In this document: one piece after another, positions 26,851 through 34,737 of the stretch
Layout: each line of letters starts with the position of its first letter
Numbering within the stretch: position 1 is the first letter of the stretch
NCBI GenBank assembly: GCA_902801465.1
Contig: CADCIH010000002.1
Span: forward strand, 62,001-126,000
Origin: an uncultured Bacteroidia bacterium
GTDB lineage: Bacteria; Bacteroidota; Bacteroidia; Bacteroidales; F082
Direction: 5' to 3'
DNA length: 64,000 bases
Notes under the pieces: model-generated
Database searches by the model: none
What the model was told of the DNA's origin: nothing
Seen by the model: only the letters and a program-made list of their open reading frames with translations
Translations under genes and position numbers: made by a program

Positions 26851-28539
26851 ATGAAAAACCTCATCCTCTCCCTCATCGCCCTCCTGCTGGGCGCAAACGC
26901 CTTCGGACAACATGCCCTCACATATCAAAGCTACGCCAAAGACGTGGAAGACGGCGACACGACCCTCGTCAGCGTGGTCGAACAAAAAGGCTGCCTCAAA
27001 ATCACCAACCTCGGCAACGAAGTCAAAAACCCCATCCCGGGCTACGTCGAAAGTGTCACCTACGTCAGCTATGCGGAAGACTCGGTGTTCACCGTGCTGC
27101 AATACCCCGAGGAGAACTTCTATAGCGCCTACGCCTTCACCGATAACGACGTCAACTTCAGCGAAGAAGGCAAGGAGACGGTGCTGGGCTACCCCTGCAC
27201 AAAATACAAAACGAGCATCAACTCGAACACCATCGAGGTGTGGATGACCGACAAGCCGGGTTTCGAAGCTACCCCCATGCCGGGATTGGGCCGACTCAAC
27301 GGGGTGATGGTGCGCTGCATGAGAAATGGCATCTATGTCACCGACCTCAAAACAATGAAAAAAGCCAAGGGTTTGCCAAAAACGCTGATTCCCAGTGATA
27401 AAGGCGAACGAAAATCTTCTCGCGAGCTGAGCCAGCTGCGGAAGGACAAACTGGTGATGCGCCTCCCGGTGTTCAAAGGACAACAGATTCATTTCGCGGA
27501 TTACGATCCCGTGGTAGGGGAGATCCCATTCGATACCACCCTCCATTTCAGCCATGGGACGATCATCCTCAAAAGGATGCAGCTGCCGCAACTGCCGGAA
27601 CATTACCAGCTCTTCGCTGAGCTTCACCAACGTTCCAACGGCGATGCCTACGACCGCGCCGCCTCCGTGTTCGTCATCCCTATGGACAAATCCCTCAGTT
27701 TTCTCGACGGACTGACGCAAGGGGTAGAGGCTCTGCCAGTGTTCAAAGGCCGCGACGGCAAGGAATACCAAGGCATCAAAGCGGAGACGGATTACCTGCC
27801 ACCCGTCGAACTGGTGCGCTTCTTCACCTCGTTCGGTGCGGGACATTTCAATGACAAAGTGCAGATCGACGGCCTCTACTGGACCGAAGAAAACTACTAT
27901 AAACAAGAGGTGAGCGAGCTGCGTGATCGACTGCAAGGCGATGTGCTCATCGGGGCTTTCATCGGCAACTACGACAAGGGCGGCCATATCGTCTCCTTGG
28001 ATCTGGTGGCATACCCGGGCGAATATGAATGGGATGAGACGCCCTGTCGCCAACACTCGGTGCCGCTGTTCAACACCTGCAACGTGATGGAGATGTCGGG
28101 ACAGAACTACGGTCGGCTCTTTGCCACCGACAGCCTCGAAGTGACATTTGAAATCCCCGAAGGCGCTGCCGATGTCCGTCTCCGTTACATCAGCACGGGC
28201 CACGGCGGCTGGGGTGGTGGCGATGAGTTCAACCCCAAGGAGAATGTCCTCTTCATCGACGGCGCGAAGACCTTTACCCATACGCCATGGCGATGCGACT
28301 GTGCCACCTTCCGCGACCAAAATCCCGTGTCGGGCAACTTCTGGAACGGGGTCTCCTCGTCGGACTACTCGCGCTCGGGCTGGTGCCCAGGGACGGCGAC
28401 CAACCCGGTTTATTTCGACCTTGGCTTCTTGAAGCCTGGCAAGCATACCCTCCGCATCGCCATCCCGCAAGGCAAAGACGAGGGTGGGAGCTTCAGCCAC
28501 TGGATGGTTTCTGGGACGTTGCTTTATTTTATTCCGTAG
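26851..28539 (+). CDS. Secreted PNGase F-like peptide-N-glycosidase with GLPGLI-like N-terminal region
   Basis: 562 aa from MKNLILSLIALLLGANAFGQ, a signal peptide. Residues ~25-200 look like a GLPGLI/DUF4412-type domain (ETVLGYPCTKYKT, TIEVWMTD, PMPGLGRLNGVMV). The remainder follows PNGase F: an N-terminal N-glycanase jelly-roll (~215-375) and a C-terminal one (~390-560) with GHGGWGGGDEF, WRCDCATFRD and DYSRSGWCPG, the last matching the DRAGWCPG block of the Elizabethkingia enzyme. PNGase F removes whole N-glycans by cleaving the glycan-asparagine amide bond. It has no T9SS tail, so it is probably periplasmic or released by another route. Whether every catalytic acid is kept needs an alignment. 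Confidence 0.82.
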   Translation: MKNLILSLIALLLGANAFGQHALTYQSYAKDVEDGDTTLVSVVEQKGCLKITNLGNEVKNPIPGYVESVTYVSYAEDSVFTVLQYPEENFYSAYAFTDNDVNFSEEGKETVLGYPCTKYKTSINSNTIEVWMTDKPGFEATPMPGLGRLNGVMVRCMRNGIYVTDLKTMKKAKGLPKTLIPSDKGERKSSRELSQLRKDKLVMRLPVFKGQQIHFADYDPVVGEIPFDTTLHFSHGTIILKRMQLPQLPEHYQLFAELHQRSNGDAYDRAASVFVIPMDKSLSFLDGLTQGVEALPVFKGRDGKEYQGIKAETDYLPPVELVRFFTSFGAGHFNDKVQIDGLYWTEENYYKQEVSELRDRLQGDVLIGAFIGNYDKGGHIVSLDLVAYPGEYEWDETPCRQHSVPLFNTCNVMEMSGQNYGRLFATDSLEVTFEIPEGAADVRLRYISTGHGGWGGGDEFNPKENVLFIDGAKTFTHTPWRCDCATFRDQNPVSGNFWNGVSSSDYSRSGWCPGTATNPVYFDLGFLKPGKHTLRIAIPQGKDEGGSFSHWMVSGTLLYFIP

Positions 28540-28565
28540 AAGTGGTTTTGAATAATTTTTTTTAC

Positions 28566-28573
28566 TATCTTTG
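28566..28573 (+). promoter_or_regulatory. Promoter -7 box for the second Fic gene
   Basis: TATCTTTG, 20 bases before the ATG at 28594. Confidence 0.6.
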
Positions 28574-28593
28574 CAGAGAAAAAGAATAATTTT

Positions 28594-29781
28594 ATGTCTC
28601 AAAACCAAGGGTATTTGGATTTCGATGAATACATCCGTCAGGGGGAGCCTTCGAAACGCGAGGCGGCCTACGCCTGGAGTACGGCCATCGGTCTTCAAGC
28701 GGTGGACGGACTTAAGACCTCGGAGTATCTGAATGAGTTGGCCCGCCGGAATATCGAGGGAGAGATCACCATCGAAGAGGTGGGCAAGCTGCTCGATAGT
28801 TACTACGAGAGCAAGACGGTCCGAGAACCTGACGATGACGACAAGGAGGAGGCGGACAAAGCTTCGAAGAACATCAAGAAGATATTGTCGGTAAAGACTT
28901 TTGATTTCTCGACTAATGGCTACATTTCCATTCATCGTAGGATTTTTGATGGTGTTTTGCTTCGTGCAGGGAAACTCCGTAACTATGATATTACAAAGAA
29001 GGAATGGGTATTAAGAGGAGACACCGTCAGCTATTTGAATTGGGAAGATCTGCGCCGTGCACTTGACTACGACATACAACAGGAAAAGTCTTTTGATCTT
29101 GCCCAACTTTCGATGGAGGAGTTCGTCAAACATATCTGTCAATTTGTTTCAGGTATTTGGCAGATTCATGCTTTCGGTGAAGGTAACACTCGGACAACGG
29201 CGGTCTTTACGATCCAATATCTGCGTTCCTTGGGGTTTGAGGTGGACAACGATCTTTTTGCCAAACACTCTTGGTATTTCCGAAATGCATTGGTTAGGGC
29301 AAATTATACCAACTATCAAAAGAAGATTACAGCAGACACTTCATTCCTGGAAAGGTTTTTCCGTAATTTGTTGATGGGAGAAAACAATGAGTTGAAAAAC
29401 CGATATATGGTGATCAATCCTCCTAAAGAATGGGGACTTGAGACGATTGGACAGGACAAGCAGAGGTCAACACCCCGACAAGCACCCGACAAGTACCCGA
29501 CAAGTACCCGACAAGTACCCGACAAGTTAAAAACAAAGAATCCTGATATTGAAAGACTTGTGAGGGTTATTGGAGGGCAACAGCTGTCGGTAAAGGAGAT
29601 GTTGATTTCATTGGGGCTTAAAGATCGAGAGAATTTCCTTGATGTCTATCTTTCGCCTGCCATTTCCGAAGGCTATGTCCGACTCCTCTACCCTGAAAAG
29701 CCACATCATCCTCGGCAAAAATATTTGCTGACGGTAAAAGGATCCCTGCTCTTCAACGAATTAATAAATTTGGAAAATTAA
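28594..29781 (+). CDS. Fic-family protein with fused antitoxin-like N-terminus; probable phase-variable gene
   Basis: 395 aa. The Fic motif is IHAFGEGNTRT (His192, Glu196, Asn198, Arg200), the HxFxEGNxR variant. Residues ~20-70 (REAAYAWSTAIGLQ ... LARRNIEGEITIEEVGKLL) resemble the VbhA-type antitoxin helix with a possible inhibitory glutamate in NIEGE, fused to the Fic domain. A linker (~290-312) is translated from five 11-bp tandem repeats. A winged-helix-like domain follows (~325-390). Gain or loss of one repeat shifts the frame and removes the C-terminal domain but leaves the Fic domain. The target protein is unknown. Confidence 0.88.
   Translation: MSQNQGYLDFDEYIRQGEPSKREAAYAWSTAIGLQAVDGLKTSEYLNELARRNIEGEITIEEVGKLLDSYYESKTVREPDDDDKEEADKASKNIKKILSVKTFDFSTNGYISIHRRIFDGVLLRAGKLRNYDITKKEWVLRGDTVSYLNWEDLRRALDYDIQQEKSFDLAQLSMEEFVKHICQFVSGIWQIHAFGEGNTRTTAVFTIQYLRSLGFEVDNDLFAKHSWYFRNALVRANYTNYQKKITADTSFLERFFRNLLMGENNELKNRYMVINPPKEWGLETIGQDKQRSTPRQAPDKYPTSTRQVPDKLKTKNPDIERLVRVIGGQQLSVKEMLISLGLKDRENFLDVYLSPAISEGYVRLLYPEKPHHPRQKYLLTVKGSLLFNELINLEN
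29474..29528. repeat. 11-bp tandem repeat (CCCGACAAGTA)x5 inside the Fic gene
   Basis: Five adjacent units at 29474, 29485, 29496, 29507 and 29518, with single changes in the first and last. Eleven is not divisible by three, so any change in copy number shifts the frame. Confidence 0.96.
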
Positions 29782-29792
29782 GGAAACCTCCT

Positions 29793-29800
29793 TATTTTTG
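29793..29800 (+). promoter_or_regulatory. Promoter -7 box for the first POT transporter
   Basis: TATTTTTG, 85 bases before the ATG. The leader carries a short heptanucleotide repeat. Confidence 0.6.
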
Positions 29801-29810
29801 CGCCCTATAA

Positions 29811-29831
29811 ACGGAAAACGGAGAACGGAAA
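29811..29831. repeat. Heptanucleotide repeat (ACGGAAA/ACGGAGA)x3
   Basis: Three 7-bp units within the transcribed leader of the POT transporter gene; the same family as in valS and at 15625. Confidence 0.9.
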
Positions 29832-29885
29832 GTTAATTTGAAACGACAAATTACAAATAACAAATATTATTAAAATCAAAGTATT

Positions 29886-31568
29886 ATGATGGATTTTTTG
29901 AAAGAAAACTTGATGATCGTACTGTTGTGCGTGATTCTGGCCATTGTGATCCCCTTCTTGATTTATTACCTTCGCACCGCGAAGCGTTACCATCCGAAAG
30001 GTTTGATCGCAGCGGCACTCAGCAACATGGGTGAGCGTTTCGGCTACTACATCATGAACGCCATCTTGCTGTTGTTCCTCGTCTCAAAATTTGGTTTGCC
30101 AGATGGTGTTGCTGGTATTATTTACTCGGTGTTTTACTTCGGCATCTATGTGCTTGCCTTGGTAGGTGGTATCATTGCCGACCGTACGCAGAACTACCAT
30201 GGCACCATTCAGTGGGGCTTGATTATCATGGCTGTCGGTTATGTGGCTCTGGCCATCCCGCTCTTCAGCCGTGATGCTCAAGGCATTATTGCCGACGGCA
30301 CCGGTGCATGGTGGGGCATCCTCATCTTCACCTGCGTGGCACTGCTTATGATCGCCTTCGGTAACGGTTTGTTCAAAGGCAACTTGCAGGCGCTGGTCGG
30401 TCAGTTGTACGACAACTTCGAGGCTGAAGCTGCCAAGAAAGGTCCCGAGGCCCTGGCCGAAGCCAAGGATCGTCGAGACAGCGGTTTCCAGATTTTCTAT
30501 GTGTTCATCAATATTGGTGGTGTGATCGCCCCCTTCGTGGCTCCGTTGCTGCGTGTTTGGTGGTTGAAGATCCATAACTTCCTTTATAACGCGGATATGC
30601 CGGCTCTCTGCCATCAGTACTTGAAAGACGGTCAGGTGACCACCAAGTTCACCGAGACCATGAGCAGCTCCGTGATTGATGCCAGCGCTGCCACCGACTT
30701 GACGCAGTTCTGCTCTGATTATATCGGTGTCTACAACCAAGGCATCCACTTCGCCTTCATCGCTTCGATGATCGCCATGATGATTTCCTTGATTGTGTTC
30801 ATCTCCCAAAAGAAGAAATTCCCGCAACCTGGTAAGAAACTGGCCGCCGAAGTGGCTGGCTATACGCCTGAAGAGAAGGCTGCCATGGCTAAGGAAATCA
30901 AGCAACGTATGGCTGCCTTGTTCGCCGTGTTGGGCATCGCTGTGTTCTTCTGGCTCTCGTTCCACCAAAATGGACAGTCGCTGATGCTGTTTGCCCGCGA
31001 CTTCGTCAACTCCGAGTGGCTCGCTCCTGAGATTACACAAGCATTGAACCCCTTGTTCGTAATCATCTTGACTCCTATCGTCATGGGCATCTTTGCTGCC
31101 TTGGTCAGAAAGGGCAAAGGCGTTTCCACGCCACGTAAGATTGCCTTGGGTATGTTCATTGCCGGCATCGCCTACCTCTTCTTGATGTCGCTTTCGCTGC
31201 TCAACGGTTATCCGTCAGGCAATGAGTTCCGCGCCATGGATAGTGCCACGATGGCTTCCGCAGGGTTGCACAAACAAGGCTATTGGGTGATGTTCGTCGT
31301 GTACTTCTTCCTGACGGTGGCTGAGCTGTTCATCTCACCGCTGGGTCTGTCGTTCGTGTCGAAAGTCGCCCCACGTCACCTGCAGGGTCTCTGCCAGGGT
31401 CTCTGGCTCGCTGCCACCGCCATCGGCAACCTGTTTATCTTCGTGGGTCCCCTCATGTACAACGCATGGCCGATCTGGGTTTGCTGGACTGTGTTCTTAA
31501 GCGTCTGCATCGTCTCCATGTCGATCATGCTGGGTATGGTGAAATGGCTTGAACGTGTCACTGCCTAA
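29886..31568 (+). CDS. Proton-dependent oligopeptide transporter (POT/PTR2 family), copy 1
   Basis: 560 aa with a dozen or more hydrophobic segments. It has the POT signatures SNMGERFGYY in the first helix region (the ExxER-like motif reduced to GERFGYY) and GNGLFKGNLQALVGQLYD. A long loop with extra sequence lies between about residues 175 and 275. The family imports di- and tripeptides with protons across the inner membrane. ATG at 29889 is an equally possible start. It is followed 55 bases later by a second POT gene, with a GCACCCC hairpin in the gap. Confidence 0.93.
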   Translation: MMDFLKENLMIVLLCVILAIVIPFLIYYLRTAKRYHPKGLIAAALSNMGERFGYYIMNAILLLFLVSKFGLPDGVAGIIYSVFYFGIYVLALVGGIIADRTQNYHGTIQWGLIIMAVGYVALAIPLFSRDAQGIIADGTGAWWGILIFTCVALLMIAFGNGLFKGNLQALVGQLYDNFEAEAAKKGPEALAEAKDRRDSGFQIFYVFINIGGVIAPFVAPLLRVWWLKIHNFLYNADMPALCHQYLKDGQVTTKFTETMSSSVIDASAATDLTQFCSDYIGVYNQGIHFAFIASMIAMMISLIVFISQKKKFPQPGKKLAAEVAGYTPEEKAAMAKEIKQRMAALFAVLGIAVFFWLSFHQNGQSLMLFARDFVNSEWLAPEITQALNPLFVIILTPIVMGIFAALVRKGKGVSTPRKIALGMFIAGIAYLFLMSLSLLNGYPSGNEFRAMDSATMASAGLHKQGYWVMFVVYFFLTVAELFISPLGLSFVSKVAPRHLQGLCQGLWLAATAIGNLFIFVGPLMYNAWPIWVCWTVFLSVCIVSMSIMLGMVKWLERVTA

Positions 31569-31580
31569 TCTACCAACAGA

Positions 31581-31597
31581 GCACCCCTATGGGGTGC
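31581..31597. repeat. Single GCACCCC-GGGGTGC palindrome between the POT genes
   Basis: Seven-bp perfect stem with TAT loop, the same core as the three tandem copies at 23.4 kb. It has no T tract and is not a terminator by itself. Confidence 0.85.
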
Positions 31598-31623
31598 GGT
31601 GACAAATACTTAACCTTTATACT

Positions 31624-33306
31624 ATGTTTAAGGGACATCCTAAAGGCCTCTATGCGCTCGCCCTCGCCAACACGGGCGAGCGCTTTGGCTATTATACCAT
31701 GTTGGCCATCTTTGTGCTTTTCCTGCAAGCCAAGTTCGGCTACAACGAAGCACAAGCGGGCCATATCTACGGCATCTTCCTCGGATGCGTCTATTTCATG
31801 CCTCTCATCGGTGGTATGCTGGCCGACCGTTTCGGCTATGGCAAGATGGTCCGCATAGGCATCGTTGTGATGTTCCTCGGCTACCTGCTGTTGGCCGTAC
31901 CCATGGCCACCGCGACGGCAAAAATCACCATGTTCTCGGCTTTGGCGTTGATCGCCATCGGAACGGGTCTCTTTAAGGGTAACCTCCAGGTGATGGTGGG
32001 CAACCTCTACGACGAGGCCAAATACAGTGCCTTCCGCGACAACGGCTTCAGCCTGTTTTACATGGCCATTAATATCGGCTCGATGTTCGCTCCCATGGCG
32101 GCTACCAAAGTCACCGACCTCTTCCTCGGAAAAGCGGGTTATACCTACGTGCCGCAGATTCCCTCACTGGCACACCAGTACCTCGATGGCACCATCAGTG
32201 CCGATGCCCTCTCAAGCTTCGAGGCCCTGGCGGTCCAACAAGGGGGCAATGTCAATGACTTGGCTGGTTTCGCCAACAGCTATATCGACGCCCTTTCAGG
32301 TGCCTATAACTACGGCTTCGGCGTGGCATGCATCTCGTTGATTCTCTCCATGGCCATCTATCTGTGCTGCCGCAAGTGGTTCAAACACGCTGACGTGAAC
32401 GCCAAGCAGGCCAAGAAGATGGAAAGCACTACCGTGAACGTGCAGGAACTCTCCAAGGAGCAGACCCGCGAACGTATCACCGCCCTGGCCCTGGTCTTTG
32501 TGGTGGTCATCTTCTTCTGGATGTCGTTCCAGCAGGCGGGTCTCTGCCTGACCTACTTCGCCCGCGACTATACGCAAAGCACGGCAAGTGGTCTCACTCG
32601 TTTCGGCTTCAATATCTGGGCGTTGGCCTTGGTCGCCGTGTCGATTTACACGATGTTCGGTGCCGCCCAAGCCACCAAACCCATGAACCGTGGCATCCTT
32701 TGTGGTGTTACGACATTCCTATGGGTCATGGCAGCGATGCTTTATAAGACTATGCCTGATACGATCAACATCCTGCCGCAGCAGTTCCAGCAGTTCAACC
32801 CCTTCTTTGTAGTGGCCCTGACGCCCGTCTCGATGGCGGTGTTTGGTGCCTTGGCGAGGAAAGGGAAGGAGCCGTCCTCACCGCGTAAGATTGGCATGGG
32901 TATGATCGTGGCCGCTCTCGGCTTCCTCATCTTGGTCGTCTGCTCCTTCCCCTTGGCCAGCCCGGCAGAACTGAAGGCGCAAGGTGGCGTGAGTAGCACA
33001 TTGGTCTCGCCCAACTGGCTCATCAGCACCTATCTCGTGCTGACTTTTGCAGAGCTGTTGCTGAGTCCCATTGGCATCTCCTTCGTCACCAAGGTGGCCC
33101 CGCCCAAGTACAAGGGCATGATGATGGGTCTCTGGTTCTGCGTGACCGCCATCGGCAACTACCTCACCTCGGTCATCGCCCGTATTTGGGGCACCGGCAT
33201 GCCGCTCTGGATGGTCTGGGGCGTCCTCGTGGTGCTCTGCCTGCTCTCCGCAGTGTTTATCTTCTCCATCATGAAACGACTGGAGAAGGCAACCTCCGGG
33301 TGCTGA
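31624..33306 (+). CDS. Proton-dependent oligopeptide transporter (POT/PTR2 family), copy 2
   Basis: 560 aa, about 14 hydrophobic segments. MFKGHPKGLYALALANTGERFGYYTM and GTGLFKGNLQVMVGNLYD are the same two POT motifs as in the upstream copy, but the proteins have clearly diverged in the central loops. It imports short peptides. The two genes form a likely operon closed by a strong terminator. Together with the secreted proteases they suggest peptide-based nutrition (inference). Confidence 0.93.
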   Translation: MFKGHPKGLYALALANTGERFGYYTMLAIFVLFLQAKFGYNEAQAGHIYGIFLGCVYFMPLIGGMLADRFGYGKMVRIGIVVMFLGYLLLAVPMATATAKITMFSALALIAIGTGLFKGNLQVMVGNLYDEAKYSAFRDNGFSLFYMAINIGSMFAPMAATKVTDLFLGKAGYTYVPQIPSLAHQYLDGTISADALSSFEALAVQQGGNVNDLAGFANSYIDALSGAYNYGFGVACISLILSMAIYLCCRKWFKHADVNAKQAKKMESTTVNVQELSKEQTRERITALALVFVVVIFFWMSFQQAGLCLTYFARDYTQSTASGLTRFGFNIWALALVAVSIYTMFGAAQATKPMNRGILCGVTTFLWVMAAMLYKTMPDTINILPQQFQQFNPFFVVALTPVSMAVFGALARKGKEPSSPRKIGMGMIVAALGFLILVVCSFPLASPAELKAQGGVSSTLVSPNWLISTYLVLTFAELLLSPIGISFVTKVAPPKYKGMMMGLWFCVTAIGNYLTSVIARIWGTGMPLWMVWGVLVVLCLLSAVFIFSIMKRLEKATSGC

Positions 33307-33330
33307 ATCCAAAACACTTAAACCTTGAAT

Positions 33331-33376
33331 CCCACTAGTCCCTGGCTTTTTGTCAAACTAGTGGGTTTGGTTTTTT
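33331..33376 (+). terminator. Rho-independent terminator after the POT pair
   Basis: CCCACTAG (33331-33338) pairs with CTAGTGGG (33358-33365), 19-base loop, followed by TTTGG and a six-T run. Confidence 0.85.
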
Positions 33377-33411
33377 ATAGGGGGTTGCTAATGCGTTTAT
33401 TGGTTCGTTTT

Positions 33412-34332
33412 TTAAAGCCTGATTTTGTTGATAATTTCTTCTGCTGTGATTTCTTTTATTAATGTGAATCCAAACCATTTCTTCCCTAAATCCTTGATAG
33501 AGGCTCCAATAAGATAAACTTCATTGTCAATAATCAAAAAACGGTCATGTGCTTTATGGAAACGTATTATCTCAATCATGGGATATTGAGAGTTGTGACG
33601 TTGAAGGTCAATTTGAAGCTGTTGGTTGAGATTCGCTGTATAGATTGTTGCTGAAACGTTTTCATTGCGTTTGTCCAATATGGAGAGAACAGTCTCATCT
33701 ACATAATTGTCAATTAAGACGATTGTTCTCTGTGCATTACGGATTAAACCACAAACAAATTGATAGGCGTCAAATATTTGACCGTCGAAGAATATTCCTT
33801 GTTGTGGCTGTGCATTGGCATCCAATCGATTGAACACTTCATCAATGCGTTTGTCGGTTTCAACCTGATGATATTCTATAGTAGAGAGTCGTTGGATGAT
33901 TTGTGTGTTATTGACTAAAAAGCGACGCATGGCAATGAAAGTCCTCATAATACGAATGTTCACTTCAATGGCTGTTTGGGATTTCAATACGCTACTTAAC
34001 ATGGCTATTCCACTTTCTGTAAAAGCGTATGGTAGGAATTTCAGGTTTTGACCTCTTTTCCCGTTCAAGATCACAAATTGTGATTTTGAACATTCCTCTT
34101 TTGTTAACTGAAACATAAAGTCACTTGGGAAACGACGGGTGTTTCGCTTTACCGCTTGATTGATAATTCTGGTCTCCACTCCATAGAGCATTGCCAAGTC
34201 CTTATCTAGCATTACTTGAACACCTCTTATGCAATAAATCAATGATTCTATATCGAACGTGTTTATATTATTATTGGAATTGGTAATTGACAAGTCTTCA
34301 TCTTCAGTAGTATTAATATTATCTTTATTCAT
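33412..34332 (-). CDS. ORF6N-domain protein with C-terminal PLD-like segment
   Basis: 306 aa starting MNKDNINTTEDEDLS; the ORF extends 13 codons further but that ATG lies upstream of the promoter box. Residues ~35-125 are an ORF6N DNA-binding domain (YCIRGVQVMLDKDLAMLYGVETRIINQAV and RRFPSDFMFQLT). A coiled region follows, then a phospholipase D-like part at ~205-300 with FHKAHDRFLIIDNEVYLIG, a degenerate HKD-type motif. Such proteins are common in mobile or phage-derived parts of Bacteroidetes genomes; some may act as regulators or nucleases. Role here unknown. It is AT-rich and diverges from the structured RNA. Confidence 0.85.
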   Translation of the reverse strand: MNKDNINTTEDEDLSITNSNNNINTFDIESLIYCIRGVQVMLDKDLAMLYGVETRIINQAVKRNTRRFPSDFMFQLTKEECSKSQFVILNGKRGQNLKFLPYAFTESGIAMLSSVLKSQTAIEVNIRIMRTFIAMRRFLVNNTQIIQRLSTIEYHQVETDKRIDEVFNRLDANAQPQQGIFFDGQIFDAYQFVCGLIRNAQRTIVLIDNYVDETVLSILDKRNENVSATIYTANLNQQLQIDLQRHNSQYPMIEIIRFHKAHDRFLIIDNEVYLIGASIKDLGKKWFGFTLIKEITAEEIINKIRL

Positions 34333-34356
34333 GATTTTAATAATTTTACATCTCTG

Positions 34357-34364
34357 CAAAAATA
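34357..34364 (-). promoter_or_regulatory. Promoter -7 box for the ORF6N gene
   Basis: Minus-strand TATTTTTG, 25 bases before the ATG at 34332. Confidence 0.6.
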
Positions 34365-34395
34365 ATATCATTTACAGCTTTTGTCAATGTTTTTT

Positions 34396-34426
34396 TTTGT
34401 GTTTTCTAAGAAAAAGTGTATCTTTG
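34396..34426 (+). promoter_or_regulatory. Full-consensus promoter TTTG-N19-TATCTTTG of the structured leader RNA
   Basis: TTTG at 34396-34399, exactly 19 bases, then TATCTTTG at 34419-34426. This is a perfect match to the Bacteroides -33/-7 consensus and the best promoter in the window. The next start codon is 311 bases downstream. Confidence 0.85.
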
Positions 34427-34429
34427 CCA

Positions 34430-34737
34430 TTAATTGTCCGGGGAGAAATCCGGACAGTTGAAGGCAATTTGTGCTTGTATCTTGTTGTACGAATTCTGGA
34501 AAAACAAGTAGATGAGATATAGATCACAAGTGAGCCAGCCTAAATTGTATTCAATCAGTTTAACTGTTGATGCTATAGGCTAGGCAAACAGTGTACTATT
34601 TTTATCTACGAGGTTTTCCAGAGCCTGTACAACGGAAATAGCTGCAAAGAGTTTCCTAGCCTTCTTTTGTATTGTGCCAACTCGGGGAAACTATAGGCGG
34701 AAACGTTGTGCCCGACACGGATTAGGGGAATGATATT
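34430..34737 (+). ncRNA. Long structured leader or independent RNA upstream of the PD-(D/E)XK-like gene
   Basis: About 305 nt without a plausible ORF. Hairpin A: 34432-34441 with 34450-34459, 10 bp. A ~205-nt rod follows: 34460-34465/34659-34664 (6 bp), 34484-34490/34627-34633 (7 bp, GTTGTAC), 34496-34503/34614-34621 (8 bp, CTGGAAAA), 34508-34513/34604-34609 (6 bp), ATAG/CTAT and CAC/GTG, 34534-34542/34576-34585 (9 bp, one bulge), capped by 34552-34558/34564-34569. Hairpin B: TCGGG 34682-34686 with CCCGA 34711-34715. The ribosome site AGGGGA lies at the 3' end. I recognise no family. It may be a cis-regulator, a processed ncRNA (6S-like rod is one alternative) or part of an RNA-protein system with the gene that follows. 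Confidence 0.6.

Noticed and set aside
26824-28935. 703-codon open frame antisense to the PNGase-like gene and the start of the second Fic gene
   Set aside because: It lies opposite two well-supported genes, its translation has no domain or signal, and it has no promoter; it is a shadow of GC-rich codon use.
34430-34737. Retron ncRNA or group I/II intron at the structured leader
   Set aside because: No reverse transcriptase gene, no domain V-like hairpin and no group I core motifs; the fold is a single long rod with side hairpins.
34430-34737. Cobalamin or other known riboswitch
   Set aside because: No B12-box or other recognised aptamer consensus, and the downstream gene is not metabolic.
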